A stretch of DNA of 64,000 nucleotides from Photobacterium gaetbulicola Gung47 (GCA_000940995.1 CP005974.1:2294001-2358000); one strand, 5' to 3'. Counted from the stretch's first letter, positions 1-9,020 are shown. Numbers and translations: made by a program. The notes: a model not told the origin generated them from the letters alone.

Positions 1-1259
1 TCGGTTTTCTCTCTCAGGCTTTGGGTACGCCGCTGTACTTTATCCTCGAGCTGCTGCGACGCTTGCTTGATTGCTTCATTGCGCTGATGAAGCTGATCGA
101 GCATGGTATCAAACTGCTTGCCGAGAATTTGGAGTTCATGACCGCGGGTCAGATCCAAGCTGCCGATACGGCGATCCAGACCCAACTGGATTGCCGAAAC
201 CACTTGGTGCATTTTCTCAATTGGCCTGAACAGATCTCTCGCGCCGCGATAGACAATCACCCCGGAAATCAGCAAAACGAAAACAATCCCCACCCCAAGC
301 TCGACAATATTGGTCAGGTATATCTTGATCATCGGCCACTCAAGGTAACCGGTATAAAGCATGCCGATAATATCGCCATTGTAGTCTTTCAATGGCTCAT
401 AGGCAGAGACATACCAATCATCGTAAACAAAAGCACGGTCCACCCACATCTCACCCCGCTCCAGCACCGATTGTTTAACATCATCTGAAACACGAGTACC
501 CACCGCCCGGCCATTTAACTGAACGCTATCGAGCGGAACATTGGTACTGACCCGGATATCGTTCATAAACAACGTGACCGTGCCAATACTGCCTTCTGGA
601 AGGGTATCCGATGCGTACACCAGATCACGGATACGATCGACTAGCTGAGTACTGTTGTTGAGCAAAATCCCACCATCGATGATCCATTGCAGATCGCCCT
701 GCTGGTTAAAGATGGGAATTAAGCTGCGGCTTATCAGGCCATAAGATACGAGGTTATTCTCACTGAGCAGCGGAATTTGCGCGCGTGCGGGGAGATCCGG
801 GTGCAGATCATCCAACTCATACGAGGCGAGCCGCTCGAAAAAAGTCTGCTCCTTGCCTTGGAGTAATAAATGACGATTGGCTTTGGGAAATTCTCCTAAT
901 GCAGCGGCCGGGTGAATAACAACAAAATCCAGATCATACTGACCCGCCTGCTGCTTGACCCAATCAATAAGCTGGCTTTGATCTTCTTTAAGCAATGTTT
1001 GGAATGGGTAGGATTCCGTCAGGGAGCCCAGCCGCATCCGCTGCTCTTTTTGCAACAGCTCCATGCTATGGTGGGCAACCGCCAGATCAGCGCGCACATT
1101 CATCAACGCATTCTGCCAGGTGTATATCACCGTCCAGTACATTGTCAGGGCGATCAACGCCAGCAAGGTAATAATAATCGGTACAGATGTCAGCAGCAGT
1201 AACCGATAACGAACCATAGTCCGAAAACGACGGACCCAGATCGCAATGCACTGTTTCAT
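1..1259 (-). CDS. Sensor histidine kinase, N-terminal part (cut by window edge)
   Basis: I translated this frame by hand because the gene runs off the left edge; about 419 codons are visible, beginning MKQCIAIWVRR. A transmembrane segment at roughly residues 18-42 is followed by a periplasmic sensor region of about 280 residues that resembles a Cache-type ligand domain. A second transmembrane segment (VELGVGIVFVLLISGVIVY) leads into a HAMP-like linker (FRPIEKMHQVV) and a coiled coil rich in Gln, Glu and Arg. The dimerisation/phosphoacceptor and ATPase domains would lie outside the window. It starts 8 bp after the stop of the sigma-54-type response regulator on the same strand, so the two form a two-component operon, regulator first. 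Its signal is unknown; the divergent tungstate/molybdate operon suggests a link to metal oxyanions or anaerobic metabolism (inference). The kinase assignment rests on this architecture and the neighbouring regulator. Confidence 0.85.
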   Translation of the reverse strand, partial: MKQCIAIWVRRFRTMVRYRLLLLTSVPIIITLLALIALTMYWTVIYTWQNALMNVRADLAVAHHSMELLQKEQRMRLGSLTESYPFQTLLKEDQSQLIDWVKQQAGQYDLDFVVIHPAAALGEFPKANRHLLLQGKEQTFFERLASYELDDLHPDLPARAQIPLLSENNLVSYGLISRSLIPIFNQQGDLQWIIDGGILLNNSTQLVDRIRDLVYASDTLPEGSIGTVTLFMNDIRVSTNVPLDSVQLNGRAVGTRVSDDVKQSVLERGEMWVDRAFVYDDWYVSAYEPLKDYNGDIIGMLYTGYLEWPMIKIYLTNIVELGVGIVFVLLISGVIVYRGARDLFRPIEKMHQVVSAIQLGLDRRIGSLDLTRGHELQILGKQFDTMLDQLHQRNEAIKQASQQLEDKVQRRTQSLREKT

Positions 1260-1267
1260 AGTCGGCC

Positions 1268-2761
1268 TTATTGTTCGGTGGTCGTCAGGGCTTCATCTGC
1301 CCATTCCTTGAATTTGCGTTCAAGGGTTTTTCTTGCCACGCCAAGCTGCCTGGCCGCCGCTGATTTATTTCCCGCATGGGAATCGACAACCTGCATGATG
1401 TGCGCTTTTTCGACATCTTTAAGCGTCCAGTCGCTGGGATAACAAAAGGACTTCTCATCATTTTCTTGGCAGCGACAAGGCTGATGACTCTCGTTGCCAT
1501 CCGCGGACAAGACCGCGTCGACCGACTGGCTTGGACCCTGAGTGACAGGGTCACTCGCCAGCTCTGCTCTGGCTGGTGCCTCACCGGCCAGTTCACGCCA
1601 GTAATCAGCGGGCGGTTTACCCAGCAGCAAACAACGCTCCATCATATTGCGTAGCTCGCGAATATTGCCGGGCCAATCATAGGCCTGCATGGCGCTGATA
1701 TCTTCGTGGGTCCAGTTAACCGCTTTTGAGCCTAAGTCTTTTGCCAACTGCTGGGTAAAGTGATAGGCGAGCGCAGGAATATCATCCAGCCGCTCACGTA
1801 GAGCGGGTAACTCAATGGTCAGCACATTGAGGCGGTAATATAAGTCTCGGCGGAACCGGCCTTCGGCCACTTCCTCTTTAAGGTTACGGTTTGTCGCCGC
1901 CACAATCCGGACATCCACCTGCACCTCGCGCTCGGCACCAACCGGCCGTATCGATTTTTGTTCCAGGGCACGCAGCAAAGAAGACTGCATAGACAGCGGC
2001 ATTTCCCCGATTTCATCTAAAAACAAGGTACCGTTATTGGCCACTCGGAACAGGCCTTCACGGCCTTTCTTGGCGCCAGTAAAAGCCCCAGAAACATGAC
2101 CAAACAACTCACTTTCGAGCAGATCGGGTGCAATTGCCCCGCAGTTCAGGGGAACAAAGGGACCGCTTCGTTTACTCAGCTGATGAAGCGCACGGGCAAC
2201 CAATTCCTTACCGGTGCCCGATTCTCCTTCGACCAGCACGGCGGCTTGGGAGGGAGCGATCTGACCAATCAGCTTCTTCATCGATAGCGTACTGTGTGCA
2301 TCACCAATAATGTCAACGGGATAACTTCGCTCAACATCCCGTTGTAAGGCAAAGTTCTGTCTTTCCACCAGGCGACGCTCTATACAGCGCTGCACCGACT
2401 GCATCATTTGATCAAGGTTGAACGGCTTGAGAATAAAATCCGACGCGCCAGCACGCAGGGCTTTGATCGCCGTTTCCAAATCAGCATAGCCTGTCATGAA
2501 AATCACATCACTGCGGCGAGTTTGCGGATCAAAAGCTTCATGCCATTCAATACCGGAACGACCTGGCAAGTTGATATCAACAATCAAAAGATCAAAGTGA
2601 CACCGCTTGCGAAGCTCTTCCGCTTCCTCGATGCTTTCGGCAACATCAACCTGAGCAAACTGCTTACTCAGTGCTTTTTTCAGGATGGCGCGCATTCCCG
2701 GCTCATCGTCAACAACCAAAACGGAGACCGCAGACCAAGACACTGATGCATTTTCATTCAT
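1268..2761 (-). CDS. NtrC-family sigma-54-dependent response regulator
   Basis: The 497-residue protein has the full NtrC layout. The receiver domain (about 13-125) has the acidic pair D18/D19, phosphoacceptor D62 (LLIVDINLPG) and K112 (ILKPF). The AAA+ sigma-54 activation domain (about 150-380) shows Walker A GESGTGKE and the sigma-54-contacting GAFTGA loop. The C-terminal Fis-type helix-turn-helix (NKSAAARQLGVARKTLERKF) should bind enhancer DNA. When phosphorylated by the kinase encoded just downstream, it should activate transcription by RNA polymerase with sigma-54. The divergent tupA gene has a sigma-54 promoter match and two inverted repeats upstream, making the tup operon its most likely target. 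The repeats lie only 30-90 bp from this gene's own start, so autoregulation is possible. No gene name is assigned. Confidence 0.93.
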   Translation of the reverse strand: MNENASVSWSAVSVLVVDDEPGMRAILKKALSKQFAQVDVAESIEEAEELRKRCHFDLLIVDINLPGRSGIEWHEAFDPQTRRSDVIFMTGYADLETAIKALRAGASDFILKPFNLDQMMQSVQRCIERRLVERQNFALQRDVERSYPVDIIGDAHSTLSMKKLIGQIAPSQAAVLVEGESGTGKELVARALHQLSKRSGPFVPLNCGAIAPDLLESELFGHVSGAFTGAKKGREGLFRVANNGTLFLDEIGEMPLSMQSSLLRALEQKSIRPVGAEREVQVDVRIVAATNRNLKEEVAEGRFRRDLYYRLNVLTIELPALRERLDDIPALAYHFTQQLAKDLGSKAVNWTHEDISAMQAYDWPGNIRELRNMMERCLLLGKPPADYWRELAGEAPARAELASDPVTQGPSQSVDAVLSADGNESHQPCRCQENDEKSFCYPSDWTLKDVEKAHIMQVVDSHAGNKSAAARQLGVARKTLERKFKEWADEALTTTEQ

Positions 2762-2790
2762 AAAAACCCAAATTATTTATGGTTATAATT

Positions 2791-2851
2791 GTGGGACATT
2801 TTGTCTCACTATGAATATCTCTGTCAAAGATGTTTCAAAATGTTTTTGAAA
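2791..2851. promoter_or_regulatory. Two inverted repeats, candidate enhancer sites for the response regulator
   Basis: GTGGGACA-ttt-TGTCTCAC (2791-2809) and TTTCAAAA-tgt-TTTTGAAA (2833-2851) lie in the divergent gap between the response regulator and tupA, 83-158 bp upstream of the sigma-54 promoter match. Dyads at this distance are typical of upstream activator sites of NtrC-like proteins. The two dyads differ in sequence, so probably only one is the true operator. Seen directly: the repeats. Inferred: their role. Confidence 0.45.
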
Positions 2852-2882
2852 TAATGTGAGTAGTGACGAACATATTGTTTTA

Positions 2883-2895
2883 AATCATTATCTTA
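2883..2895. promoter_or_regulatory. IHF-like site
   Basis: AATCATTATCTTA matches the IHF consensus WATCAANNNNTTR with one mismatch. It lies between the candidate enhancer repeats and the -24/-12 element, where a bend would bring bound activator to sigma-54 polymerase. Such a short AT-rich motif is easily met by chance. Confidence 0.3.
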
Positions 2896-2933
2896 TAGAC
2901 AATGCCAGCGTTATCATGCGCAACTTGTCCAAA

Positions 2934-2949
2934 TTGGCATTTGATTTGC
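2934..2949 (+). promoter_or_regulatory. Sigma-54 (-24/-12) promoter of the tup operon
   Basis: TTGGCATTTGATTTGC matches the sigma-54 consensus TGGCAC-N5-TTGCW, with GG (2936-2937) and GC (2948-2949) exactly 12 bp apart. Transcription would start near 2961, leaving a leader of about 88 nt before tupA. The divergent gene encodes a sigma-54-dependent activator, which raises confidence well above that of an isolated match. Confidence 0.65.
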
Positions 2950-3048
2950 TTATTGACTCACGCATCAGGATGCAGAATATCTCCCTTGGAGAGCTTTGCT
3001 TCACTTGCGTAAAATAAATGACAAAATGACGTTCAGTCAGGAAGAACT

Positions 3049-3861
3049 ATGAAATTATTGAAAACGACTCTTGTTGTGTTGGCCCTTGCTTCTTCAGCTG
3101 CAATTCAAGCGGCAGACAATATGACGGTACGATTAGCGACCACGACCAGTACCTATCACTCGGGCCTATTGGACTACCTGTTACCAGAATTTAAAAAAGA
3201 TACCGGTTACACGGTAGAAGTGCTTGCCGCCGGTACCGGTAAATCACTTCGCATGGGCGAAAATGGCGATGTCGACCTCGTAATGACCCACGCCCCTAAG
3301 GCAGAAGCCACGTTTGTAAAAAAAGGGTTTGGTGTACTGCCGCGCAAATTAATGCACAACGATTTTGTGATTGTGGGTCCGAAGTCCGATCCAGCACACC
3401 TCGGTGAGGTGAAAGATGTAACAACCGCACTGAAAAACATTGCCGACCAAAACGAAACTTTCGTATCCCGCGGTGACGATTCGGGTACCCACAAAAAAGA
3501 ACTGACGCTTTGGGCACAAACCAACATCGAACCGAACTTCGGTGGTTATAAAGCCGTTGGCCAAGGCATGGGCCCGACACTCAATATGGCGTCTGAGCTA
3601 CAGGCATACACCATGACCGACCGCGGCACTTGGCTGGCATATCAGAACAAGCTTGACCTGAAAATTGTTCTGCAGGGCGACTCCCGCTTGTTCAACCCTT
3701 ACCAAGTGATCCTGGTTAACCCAAGCCGCTACCCTGACATCAACTACCAAGGCGCCAAGTCTTTCAGTGACTGGTTGGTTAACTCAAAGGCACAGACCAT
3801 GATCAATAACTACAAGCGACACGGCGAACAGCTATTTGTCGCGGATGCGCTTTCTCAGTAA
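3049..3861 (+). CDS. tupA: TupA-type tungstate/molybdate-binding periplasmic protein
   Basis: This 270-residue protein is the solute receptor of an ABC importer for tungstate or molybdate. It has a Sec signal peptide (residues 1-21, cleavage near IQAADN), and the mature protein begins with the family's oxyanion-binding signature TTTSTYHSG. Further family blocks are GTGKSLRMGENGDVD and SRGDDSGTHKKE. TupA differs from ModA by this TTTS signature, and known members prefer tungstate; actual selectivity cannot be read here. The start has an AGGAAGA ribosome site. The permease start codon follows its stop with no gap. It is the first gene of an operon with mobA and mobB-moeA, tying uptake to molybdopterin cofactor assembly. 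Confidence 0.92.
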   Translation: MKLLKTTLVVLALASSAAIQAADNMTVRLATTTSTYHSGLLDYLLPEFKKDTGYTVEVLAAGTGKSLRMGENGDVDLVMTHAPKAEATFVKKGFGVLPRKLMHNDFVIVGPKSDPAHLGEVKDVTTALKNIADQNETFVSRGDDSGTHKKELTLWAQTNIEPNFGGYKAVGQGMGPTLNMASELQAYTMTDRGTWLAYQNKLDLKIVLQGDSRLFNPYQVILVNPSRYPDINYQGAKSFSDWLVNSKAQTMINNYKRHGEQLFVADALSQ

Positions 3862-4563
3862 ATGGATATTTGGCAAACCACACACCAAGCGATCCAACTG
3901 CTGTTCAGCGGTGATGCCGCCCTCTGGGGGATCGTGGGTGTTTCATTTTCGGTTTCACTGCTGGCAATTAGCATTGTGCTCTTGCCAGCTCTACTGATCA
4001 GTTTTGCCCTTGCCTATGGTCGGTTTCCGGGACGTTGGTTGATTCTCTCCTTATTCAATACCTGCCAATCCATCCCAACAGTAGTGATCGGCTTATTGCT
4101 CTATATGCTGCTGTCGCGGGCTGGCCCTCTGGGCGACTGGAAAATGCTGTTTACTCAACAGGCAATGATTCTGGGGCAAATGCTGATATGCTTGCCTATT
4201 TTGGTTTCCATGATGCATGCCGCCTTCCAAAACAGTGACAAACGCGCTTGGGAAACTTCGCTGACATTGGGTGCCAGCTTGCCCAGAGCCTTCATGAGCC
4301 TAATGTGGGAAAGCCGTTTTCCTTTGCTGGCAGCTATCATCGCTGCATTTAGCCGGGTCATTACGGAAGTTGGCTGTTCCATGATGGTTGGTGGTAATAT
4401 CCTCAACTCAACACGGAATATTCCCACTGCCATTGCCCTAGAAAGCTCCAAAGGTGCTTTCGCTCAAGGTGTTGCTTTAGGAATGGTGCTGCTGATTTTG
4501 GCATTAGGACTAAACTTTTTCCTATCTGTGGCGCGTGGCAAAGCCCACCTTCGCACTAACTAA
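3862..4563 (+). CDS. tupB: TupB-type ABC transporter permease
   Basis: The 233-residue integral membrane protein has about five to six hydrophobic segments. The cytoplasmic EAA-type loop (WETSLTLGASLPRAFMSLMWESRFPLL) contacts the ATPase. It is the channel subunit for the TupA ligand. The tupA stop and this ATG are directly adjacent (TAA-ATG), so translation is probably coupled. Length and layout fit TupB. The next gene starts 13 bp downstream. Confidence 0.9.
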   Translation: MDIWQTTHQAIQLLFSGDAALWGIVGVSFSVSLLAISIVLLPALLISFALAYGRFPGRWLILSLFNTCQSIPTVVIGLLLYMLLSRAGPLGDWKMLFTQQAMILGQMLICLPILVSMMHAAFQNSDKRAWETSLTLGASLPRAFMSLMWESRFPLLAAIIAAFSRVITEVGCSMMVGGNILNSTRNIPTAIALESSKGAFAQGVALGMVLLILALGLNFFLSVARGKAHLRTN

Positions 4564-4576
4564 GCCGGAGAATTTG

Positions 4577-5284
4577 ATGACACAACTCTCAATCGAGGCC
4601 ACAAACCTATCGGTTAGATTCAAAGACCGGCTGTTATTTCACATTCCTAACCTTGTCCTCGGGCCACGAGATGCCGTCTATCTCAGTGGTGACAACGGCG
4701 TTGGTAAAACAACGTTATTGAAGGTGCTTAGCGGGTTACAGCGTCCTACAACAGGCGCTATCAATATCAACAAACCCTCGCTATTACGCCGTTTGTTTTA
4801 CGCCCACTCCAATAACGGTGTTGTATATATGCACCAAACGCCATACATGTTTGATGGAACCGTACTAGATAATGTCTGTTATGGTCTTAAATTCACCATT
4901 CGTGAGCGTCAAAAGCGCCGTAACGAGGCAATCAACGCCTTACGTATGGTAGGCTTGGAAACATTGGCCGATGAGCATATTTCTGTGCTTTCCGGTGGTG
5001 AAAGACAGCGCGTGGCTATGGCCCGGGCATGGGTTACTAAGCCGGCAGTTCTCTTAATGGACGAATCCAGTGCCAGCCTTGACCAGGAATCGACAGACCG
5101 CCTAGTTGTACTGTGCAAAGATTTGTTATCTCGAGGCACTAGCTTAGTGATTACCAGCCACCAAAAGAATGCGCTGACAGAGCTCTGTCGTCGCCAATGG
5201 ACAATTTCAGACTCACAACTCATTGAACGAGCCGAGCTGCAACTCGTTAACGAGGACAATAACAAATATGCCTACGCCGGATAA
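4577..5284 (+). CDS. tupC: TupC-type ABC transporter ATP-binding protein
   Basis: This ABC ATPase (235 residues from this start) carries Walker A GDNGVGKTT, signature LSGGERQR and Walker B AVLLMDES, followed by an H-loop histidine (ITSHQ). It should power the TupAB tungstate/molybdate importer. I chose the ATG at 4577 because GGAG lies 6 bases upstream and the protein then begins MTQLSIEATN, like its family. An upstream in-frame ATG at 4535 would overlap tupB and add 14 unrelated residues. The 3' end overlaps mobA by 17 bp. Confidence 0.9.
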   Translation: MTQLSIEATNLSVRFKDRLLFHIPNLVLGPRDAVYLSGDNGVGKTTLLKVLSGLQRPTTGAININKPSLLRRLFYAHSNNGVVYMHQTPYMFDGTVLDNVCYGLKFTIRERQKRRNEAINALRMVGLETLADEHISVLSGGERQRVAMARAWVTKPAVLLMDESSASLDQESTDRLVVLCKDLLSRGTSLVITSHQKNALTELCRRQWTISDSQLIERAELQLVNEDNNKYAYAG

Positions 5285-5852
5285 CACAAGCTGGGTCATT
5301 TTAGCTGGAGGGCAAGCCAGCCGAATGGGTGGCAACGACAAAGGATTAGTCACGCTTGCGGGACGTGCGATGATTGAACATGTCATCGACACCCTACGAG
5401 CACAAACTTCTGCTATCACTATCAACGCCAACAGAAACCAGGACACCTACCGCCAATATGGCAAAGTCTTTGGCGATCACATCAAAAATTATCCTGGGCC
5501 TCTGGGTGGCATGCATGCAGCCCTCCACCATCTTGATTCTGAGTGGATTGGCTTTGTGCCGTGTGACTGTCCTGCCCTACCGCACGATCTCGTGGCTAGA
5601 ATGAGTAGCGCCTGCGATAGCAACACCGATATTGCCGTCGCCCATGATGGCGAGCACATCCAACCGGTCGTGACCTTGGTTAACCGCCGCATTCTGCCCA
5701 AGTTGGAACAATTTTTGGAAAACGGCGATCGTAAAATCATCTTGCTTTATCGCCAATGCAATATGATCACCGTCGATTTCAGTGATCAACCCAATGCATT
5801 CGTCAATTTAAATACGCCAGAAGAACTAGAACAATTCGGACAAGCATTATGA
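5268..5852 (+). CDS. mobA: Molybdenum cofactor guanylyltransferase MobA
   Basis: MobA transfers GMP from GTP to molybdopterin-Mo, making the guanine dinucleotide cofactor needed by DMSO-reductase-family enzymes, one of which (dmsA) lies 20 kb away. The nucleotide-binding N-terminus WVILAGGQASRMGGNDKGL is diagnostic, and GPLGGMHAAL and VPCDCPALP are further conserved blocks. I chose the ATG at 5268 (194 residues) rather than 5223 because the family begins just before the LAGG motif and a GAGGA lies upstream. It overlaps tupC by 17 bp and the next gene by 4 bp (ATGA), so the three are translationally coupled. Confidence 0.93.
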   Translation: MPTPDNTSWVILAGGQASRMGGNDKGLVTLAGRAMIEHVIDTLRAQTSAITINANRNQDTYRQYGKVFGDHIKNYPGPLGGMHAALHHLDSEWIGFVPCDCPALPHDLVARMSSACDSNTDIAVAHDGEHIQPVVTLVNRRILPKLEQFLENGDRKIILLYRQCNMITVDFSDQPNAFVNLNTPEELEQFGQAL

Positions 5853-7618
5853 ACCCAACTCAAACCTCCCTGCCGATACTCGGCTTTGCCGCATGGAGCG
5901 GAACGGGTAAAACCACCCTATTAGAAGCTATGCTGCCCAAGTTAGTCGAGCTAGGGATCCGCGTTGCCGTCATCAAGCATGCCCACCATAACTTCGATAT
6001 CGACAAAGAAGGCAAAGATTCCTACCGGCTGCGCAAAGCTGGCGCCGGACAGATGCTGATCTCTTCTCGTTATCGCCGGGCGATGATCACAGAGACACCC
6101 GAGGAAGAGGCAACCCTACCCCAGTTGATTGCCGAACTGGATCTCAATGCGCTTGATCTTATCCTCGTCGAAGGCTTCAAACAGCTTAGTTTTCCTAAGA
6201 TCGAGCTGCACCGAGAAGAAATTGGCAAACCGTGGCTGTTTCCTGAAGACAGTAACATCATCGCAGTTGCAGCAAATGTTGCGGCACAGACTGAATTGCC
6301 GCAGCTGGATATCAATGATCTCGACAAGCTAACGCAATTTGTCGCCGATTTTGCCAAACAACAATCAGCGCCTTCACTGGCCTGCAGCGATCTAGACCCA
6401 TCGGGTATGCTATCAGTCTCTGAAGGCCGAGATAGGATCTTGCGCCAAATTGTCGCACCAACGGCCCAAACAAGTGTCGATCTCAAATCTGCATTGGGAC
6501 AAATTGTCGCCAATGATATTTTATCTCCGGTGAATGTCCCCCAGCATACCAACTCGGCAATGGATGGCTATGCCGTTCGCAGCGATGATCTCGGCCGCGA
6601 CAGCTACCATGTCGTCGCCCAGGTCATGGCTGGGCATAGTTATGATAAGCCGCTGAACAGTGGTGAAGCGGTTCGGATCATGACTGGTGCCCCCGTGCCG
6701 CAAAACGCCGATACTGTCATTATGCGTGAACAAGCCTCCCAGGATGGTGACAGCGTCACTTTCGACCTAAAGATGGGAGCAATTAAGCCGGGGCAAAATG
6801 TGCGTCAGGCGGGTGAAGACCTGGCCATCGGCCAGGCCGCTGTTAAGGCGGGAACACAAATTACAGCCCCTGAGCTCGGCATGATCGCGTCCCTTGGGCT
6901 GGATTCTGTAGCTATCAGGCCGCCAGTCAAAGTGGCCATATTCTCTACGGGTGATGAAGTGCAGCACCCGGGAGAGGCACAAAAGCAAAACTGTATCTAC
7001 GACTCAAACCGCTATACGCTGCATGCCATGCTAAGCAAAATCGGTTGTGAGGTGGTTGACTTGGGAATCATCGAAGACAGTGAACAAGCGCTCGAGACGA
7101 CGTTGCGCACTGCTGCCGAGCAAGCCGACTTGATCCTGTCTTCCGGCGGTGTTTCTGTCGGCGATGCTGATTACATCAAGACGGTTCTCGACAAACTTGG
7201 ACAGATTAATTTCTGGCGTATCAATATGAGACCAGGCCGCCCACTCGCTTTTGGCCATATTGATACCACACCTTTCTTTGGCCTACCGGGCAACCCTGTT
7301 GCCGTTATAGTCACTTTCATGCAGTTCGTTGAGCCCGCTATCCGCAAGCTTCAGGGGATGACAGACTGGCAGGCCCCTTTCTACAACGCGGTTGCAGAAG
7401 AAAAGCTGCGCTCTCGCCCTGGCCGCACCGAATATAGCCGCGGTGTTTTTGGCATCGATGCCAACGGTCGCCTAACCGTAAGAAGTGCCGGTAAACAAGG
7501 CTCAGGTATCTTACGTTCAATGAGCGAAGCAAACTGTTTAATCGAAATTTTGCCAGAGCAACCAGGAGTAGAAGTTGGGGAGAAAGTACGTGTTATCCCG
7601 TTGGAAAACCGTATTTAA
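5849..7618 (+). CDS. MobB-MoeA fusion: MGD adaptor and molybdopterin molybdotransferase
   Basis: One 589-residue chain joins two enzymes. Residues 1 to about 175 are MobB, a GTP-binding partner of MobA, with P-loop SGTGKTT (17-23) and VIKHAHHNFDID. Residues from about 185 on are MoeA, which inserts molybdate into adenylylated molybdopterin. MoeA blocks include TNSAMDGYAV, TGAPVPQNADTV, FSTGDEV, SSGGVSVGDADY, NMRPGRPLAFG and FGLPGNPVAV. The start overlaps mobA by 4 bp. Such fusions are known in some gammaproteobacteria; here the fusion sits in one transcript with the importer and mobA, so uptake, insertion and nucleotide attachment are co-expressed. A clear terminator follows. Confidence 0.93.
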   Translation: MNPTQTSLPILGFAAWSGTGKTTLLEAMLPKLVELGIRVAVIKHAHHNFDIDKEGKDSYRLRKAGAGQMLISSRYRRAMITETPEEEATLPQLIAELDLNALDLILVEGFKQLSFPKIELHREEIGKPWLFPEDSNIIAVAANVAAQTELPQLDINDLDKLTQFVADFAKQQSAPSLACSDLDPSGMLSVSEGRDRILRQIVAPTAQTSVDLKSALGQIVANDILSPVNVPQHTNSAMDGYAVRSDDLGRDSYHVVAQVMAGHSYDKPLNSGEAVRIMTGAPVPQNADTVIMREQASQDGDSVTFDLKMGAIKPGQNVRQAGEDLAIGQAAVKAGTQITAPELGMIASLGLDSVAIRPPVKVAIFSTGDEVQHPGEAQKQNCIYDSNRYTLHAMLSKIGCEVVDLGIIEDSEQALETTLRTAAEQADLILSSGGVSVGDADYIKTVLDKLGQINFWRINMRPGRPLAFGHIDTTPFFGLPGNPVAVIVTFMQFVEPAIRKLQGMTDWQAPFYNAVAEEKLRSRPGRTEYSRGVFGIDANGRLTVRSAGKQGSGILRSMSEANCLIEILPEQPGVEVGEKVRVIPLENRI

Positions 7619-7740
7619 GTGTGAGTAGATAAAGAAAAGATGAGAGCTCTGCACTGCATTATTGCAGTTGCAGAGACTACCAACCCGAGATTTCGCTGCA
7701 TCATACCAACCAACAAGCGTGGAGCTTGGCATTATTATGA

Positions 7741-7790
7741 GCACTCAGCAAACGGTGTTTAAGCCACCGTTTACTGAGTGCTTATTTTTT
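7741..7790 (+). terminator. Rho-independent terminator of the tup-mob-moe operon
   Basis: A 17-bp stem (7741-7757 with 7765-7781, one C-A mismatch, 7-base loop) is followed by a T-rich run (TTATTTTTT). It lies 122 bp after the mobB-moeA stop. Confidence 0.85.
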
Positions 7791-8303
7791 GCAGCTTCCG
7801 TGCTACTTTATTTTTCCTGAGCTTCTACACGTCTAGAAGATGGTTTATTGTGCCATGCCTGTACATAGCATCTTAAAATTGCTCAGATAAAGTAACCCTA
7901 GCCATTGTTCGTCAGTTATTGAGAACCTGTCTGTACCCTCCTTGCCAGCCCGTGGTTAAACTGAACCATCGCTTATCCGGAAGGTAATTAAACGACTTTA
8001 TATCATTATTAGTAATGATTTGTATGTTATTGTCATTCATGTCGTTTTCCGCAATAGTACAAAATTATGTACCACGTTGCACTAAAAAAATATTTACGCG
8101 CTATACTAGCTACCATAAATGTGACAAATGCAATCAATCTTAGTAATTTGGTATAATATCCAACCAAAAGCTAAATTGAATTTTGAGTCACTATTAGCTG
8201 ATTTCTTCGCCGTTTAGCATCTGTCACTGGCTAGACCATTTATCAGGAAGATATCAGGTAGAATAGCTGGCAGTTTAATTAACCCACTATCAGTACGTTA
8301 GGC
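7791..8303. other. Gene-free stretch upstream of the DUF3581 gene
   Basis: No convincing coding region, RNA gene or repeat is visible. It is AT-rich towards its right end and presumably holds the promoter of the next gene. The only dyad I noticed is GTAC-N8-GTAC at 8057-8072, of unknown meaning. Confidence 0.5.
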
Positions 8304-9020
8304 ATGTTTCTAGATTCATATTACTTAGAAGAGAATGGTGTATTCAGCTTTACCCGTGAGCAAGCGAGTCACTTTGCAAAAAAAGTCGCGGGCGATTTCA
8401 ATCCCATTCATGATGAAGATAACAAACGTTTCTGCGTTCCTGGGGATCTTCTGTTTTCCGTCGTGCTTTCCCGTGCTGGCATCAGTAAGAAAATGCGCTT
8501 CGAATTTGCAGGCATGATCAGTGATGGCATCGGCTTGAAAGCAAAGCATAGTTGCTTCAATGACTTCGCTATTGTTGATGATGCTGACAAAGAGTACCTC
8601 CATGTAACACGTGAAGGTGAAATTACCACCGACAAAGCACTTATCGAACAAGTTACCAAGAGCTACGTTCAGTTCTCGGGCATGAACTTCCCTCATATCA
8701 TGGTGCCTTTGATGAAATCCAAAGACATTATGATTAACACTGTTCGCCCTTTGGTGATCTACGAAAGCATGGAGCTCAACTTTGAGCGTCTGGATTTGCT
8801 CTCTCCGACTGTTGAGTTGGCAGAATCCGAAATTGAGGTTGAAGGAAAACGCGGTAGCGTTACCTTGAACTTCCACTTTAAGGAAAATGGTGAAGTTGTT
8901 GGCACCGGTCGCAAGCGTATGCTGATGAGCGGCTTGAAGCCATATGACCAAGCAGCCATTGATGATTTGGTTGAACGTTTTAATGCACGTAAATCTGAAT
9001 TCTCGACAATCGCTGCATAG
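8304..9020 (+). CDS. DUF3581 family protein
   Basis: This 238-residue protein matches the conserved gammaproteobacterial DUF3581 family by its start (REQASHFAKKVAGDFNPIHD) and overall length. The N-terminal NPIHD resembles a hotdog-fold thioesterase/dehydratase motif, so an acyl-CoA or acyl-carrier substrate is possible, but this is inference. It has no signal peptide or membrane segment. It stands alone, with its own upstream gap and a strong terminator about 60 bp after the stop. The function of the family is not established. Confidence 0.8.
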   Translation: MFLDSYYLEENGVFSFTREQASHFAKKVAGDFNPIHDEDNKRFCVPGDLLFSVVLSRAGISKKMRFEFAGMISDGIGLKAKHSCFNDFAIVDDADKEYLHVTREGEITTDKALIEQVTKSYVQFSGMNFPHIMVPLMKSKDIMINTVRPLVIYESMELNFERLDLLSPTVELAESEIEVEGKRGSVTLNFHFKENGEVVGTGRKRMLMSGLKPYDQAAIDDLVERFNARKSEFSTIAA

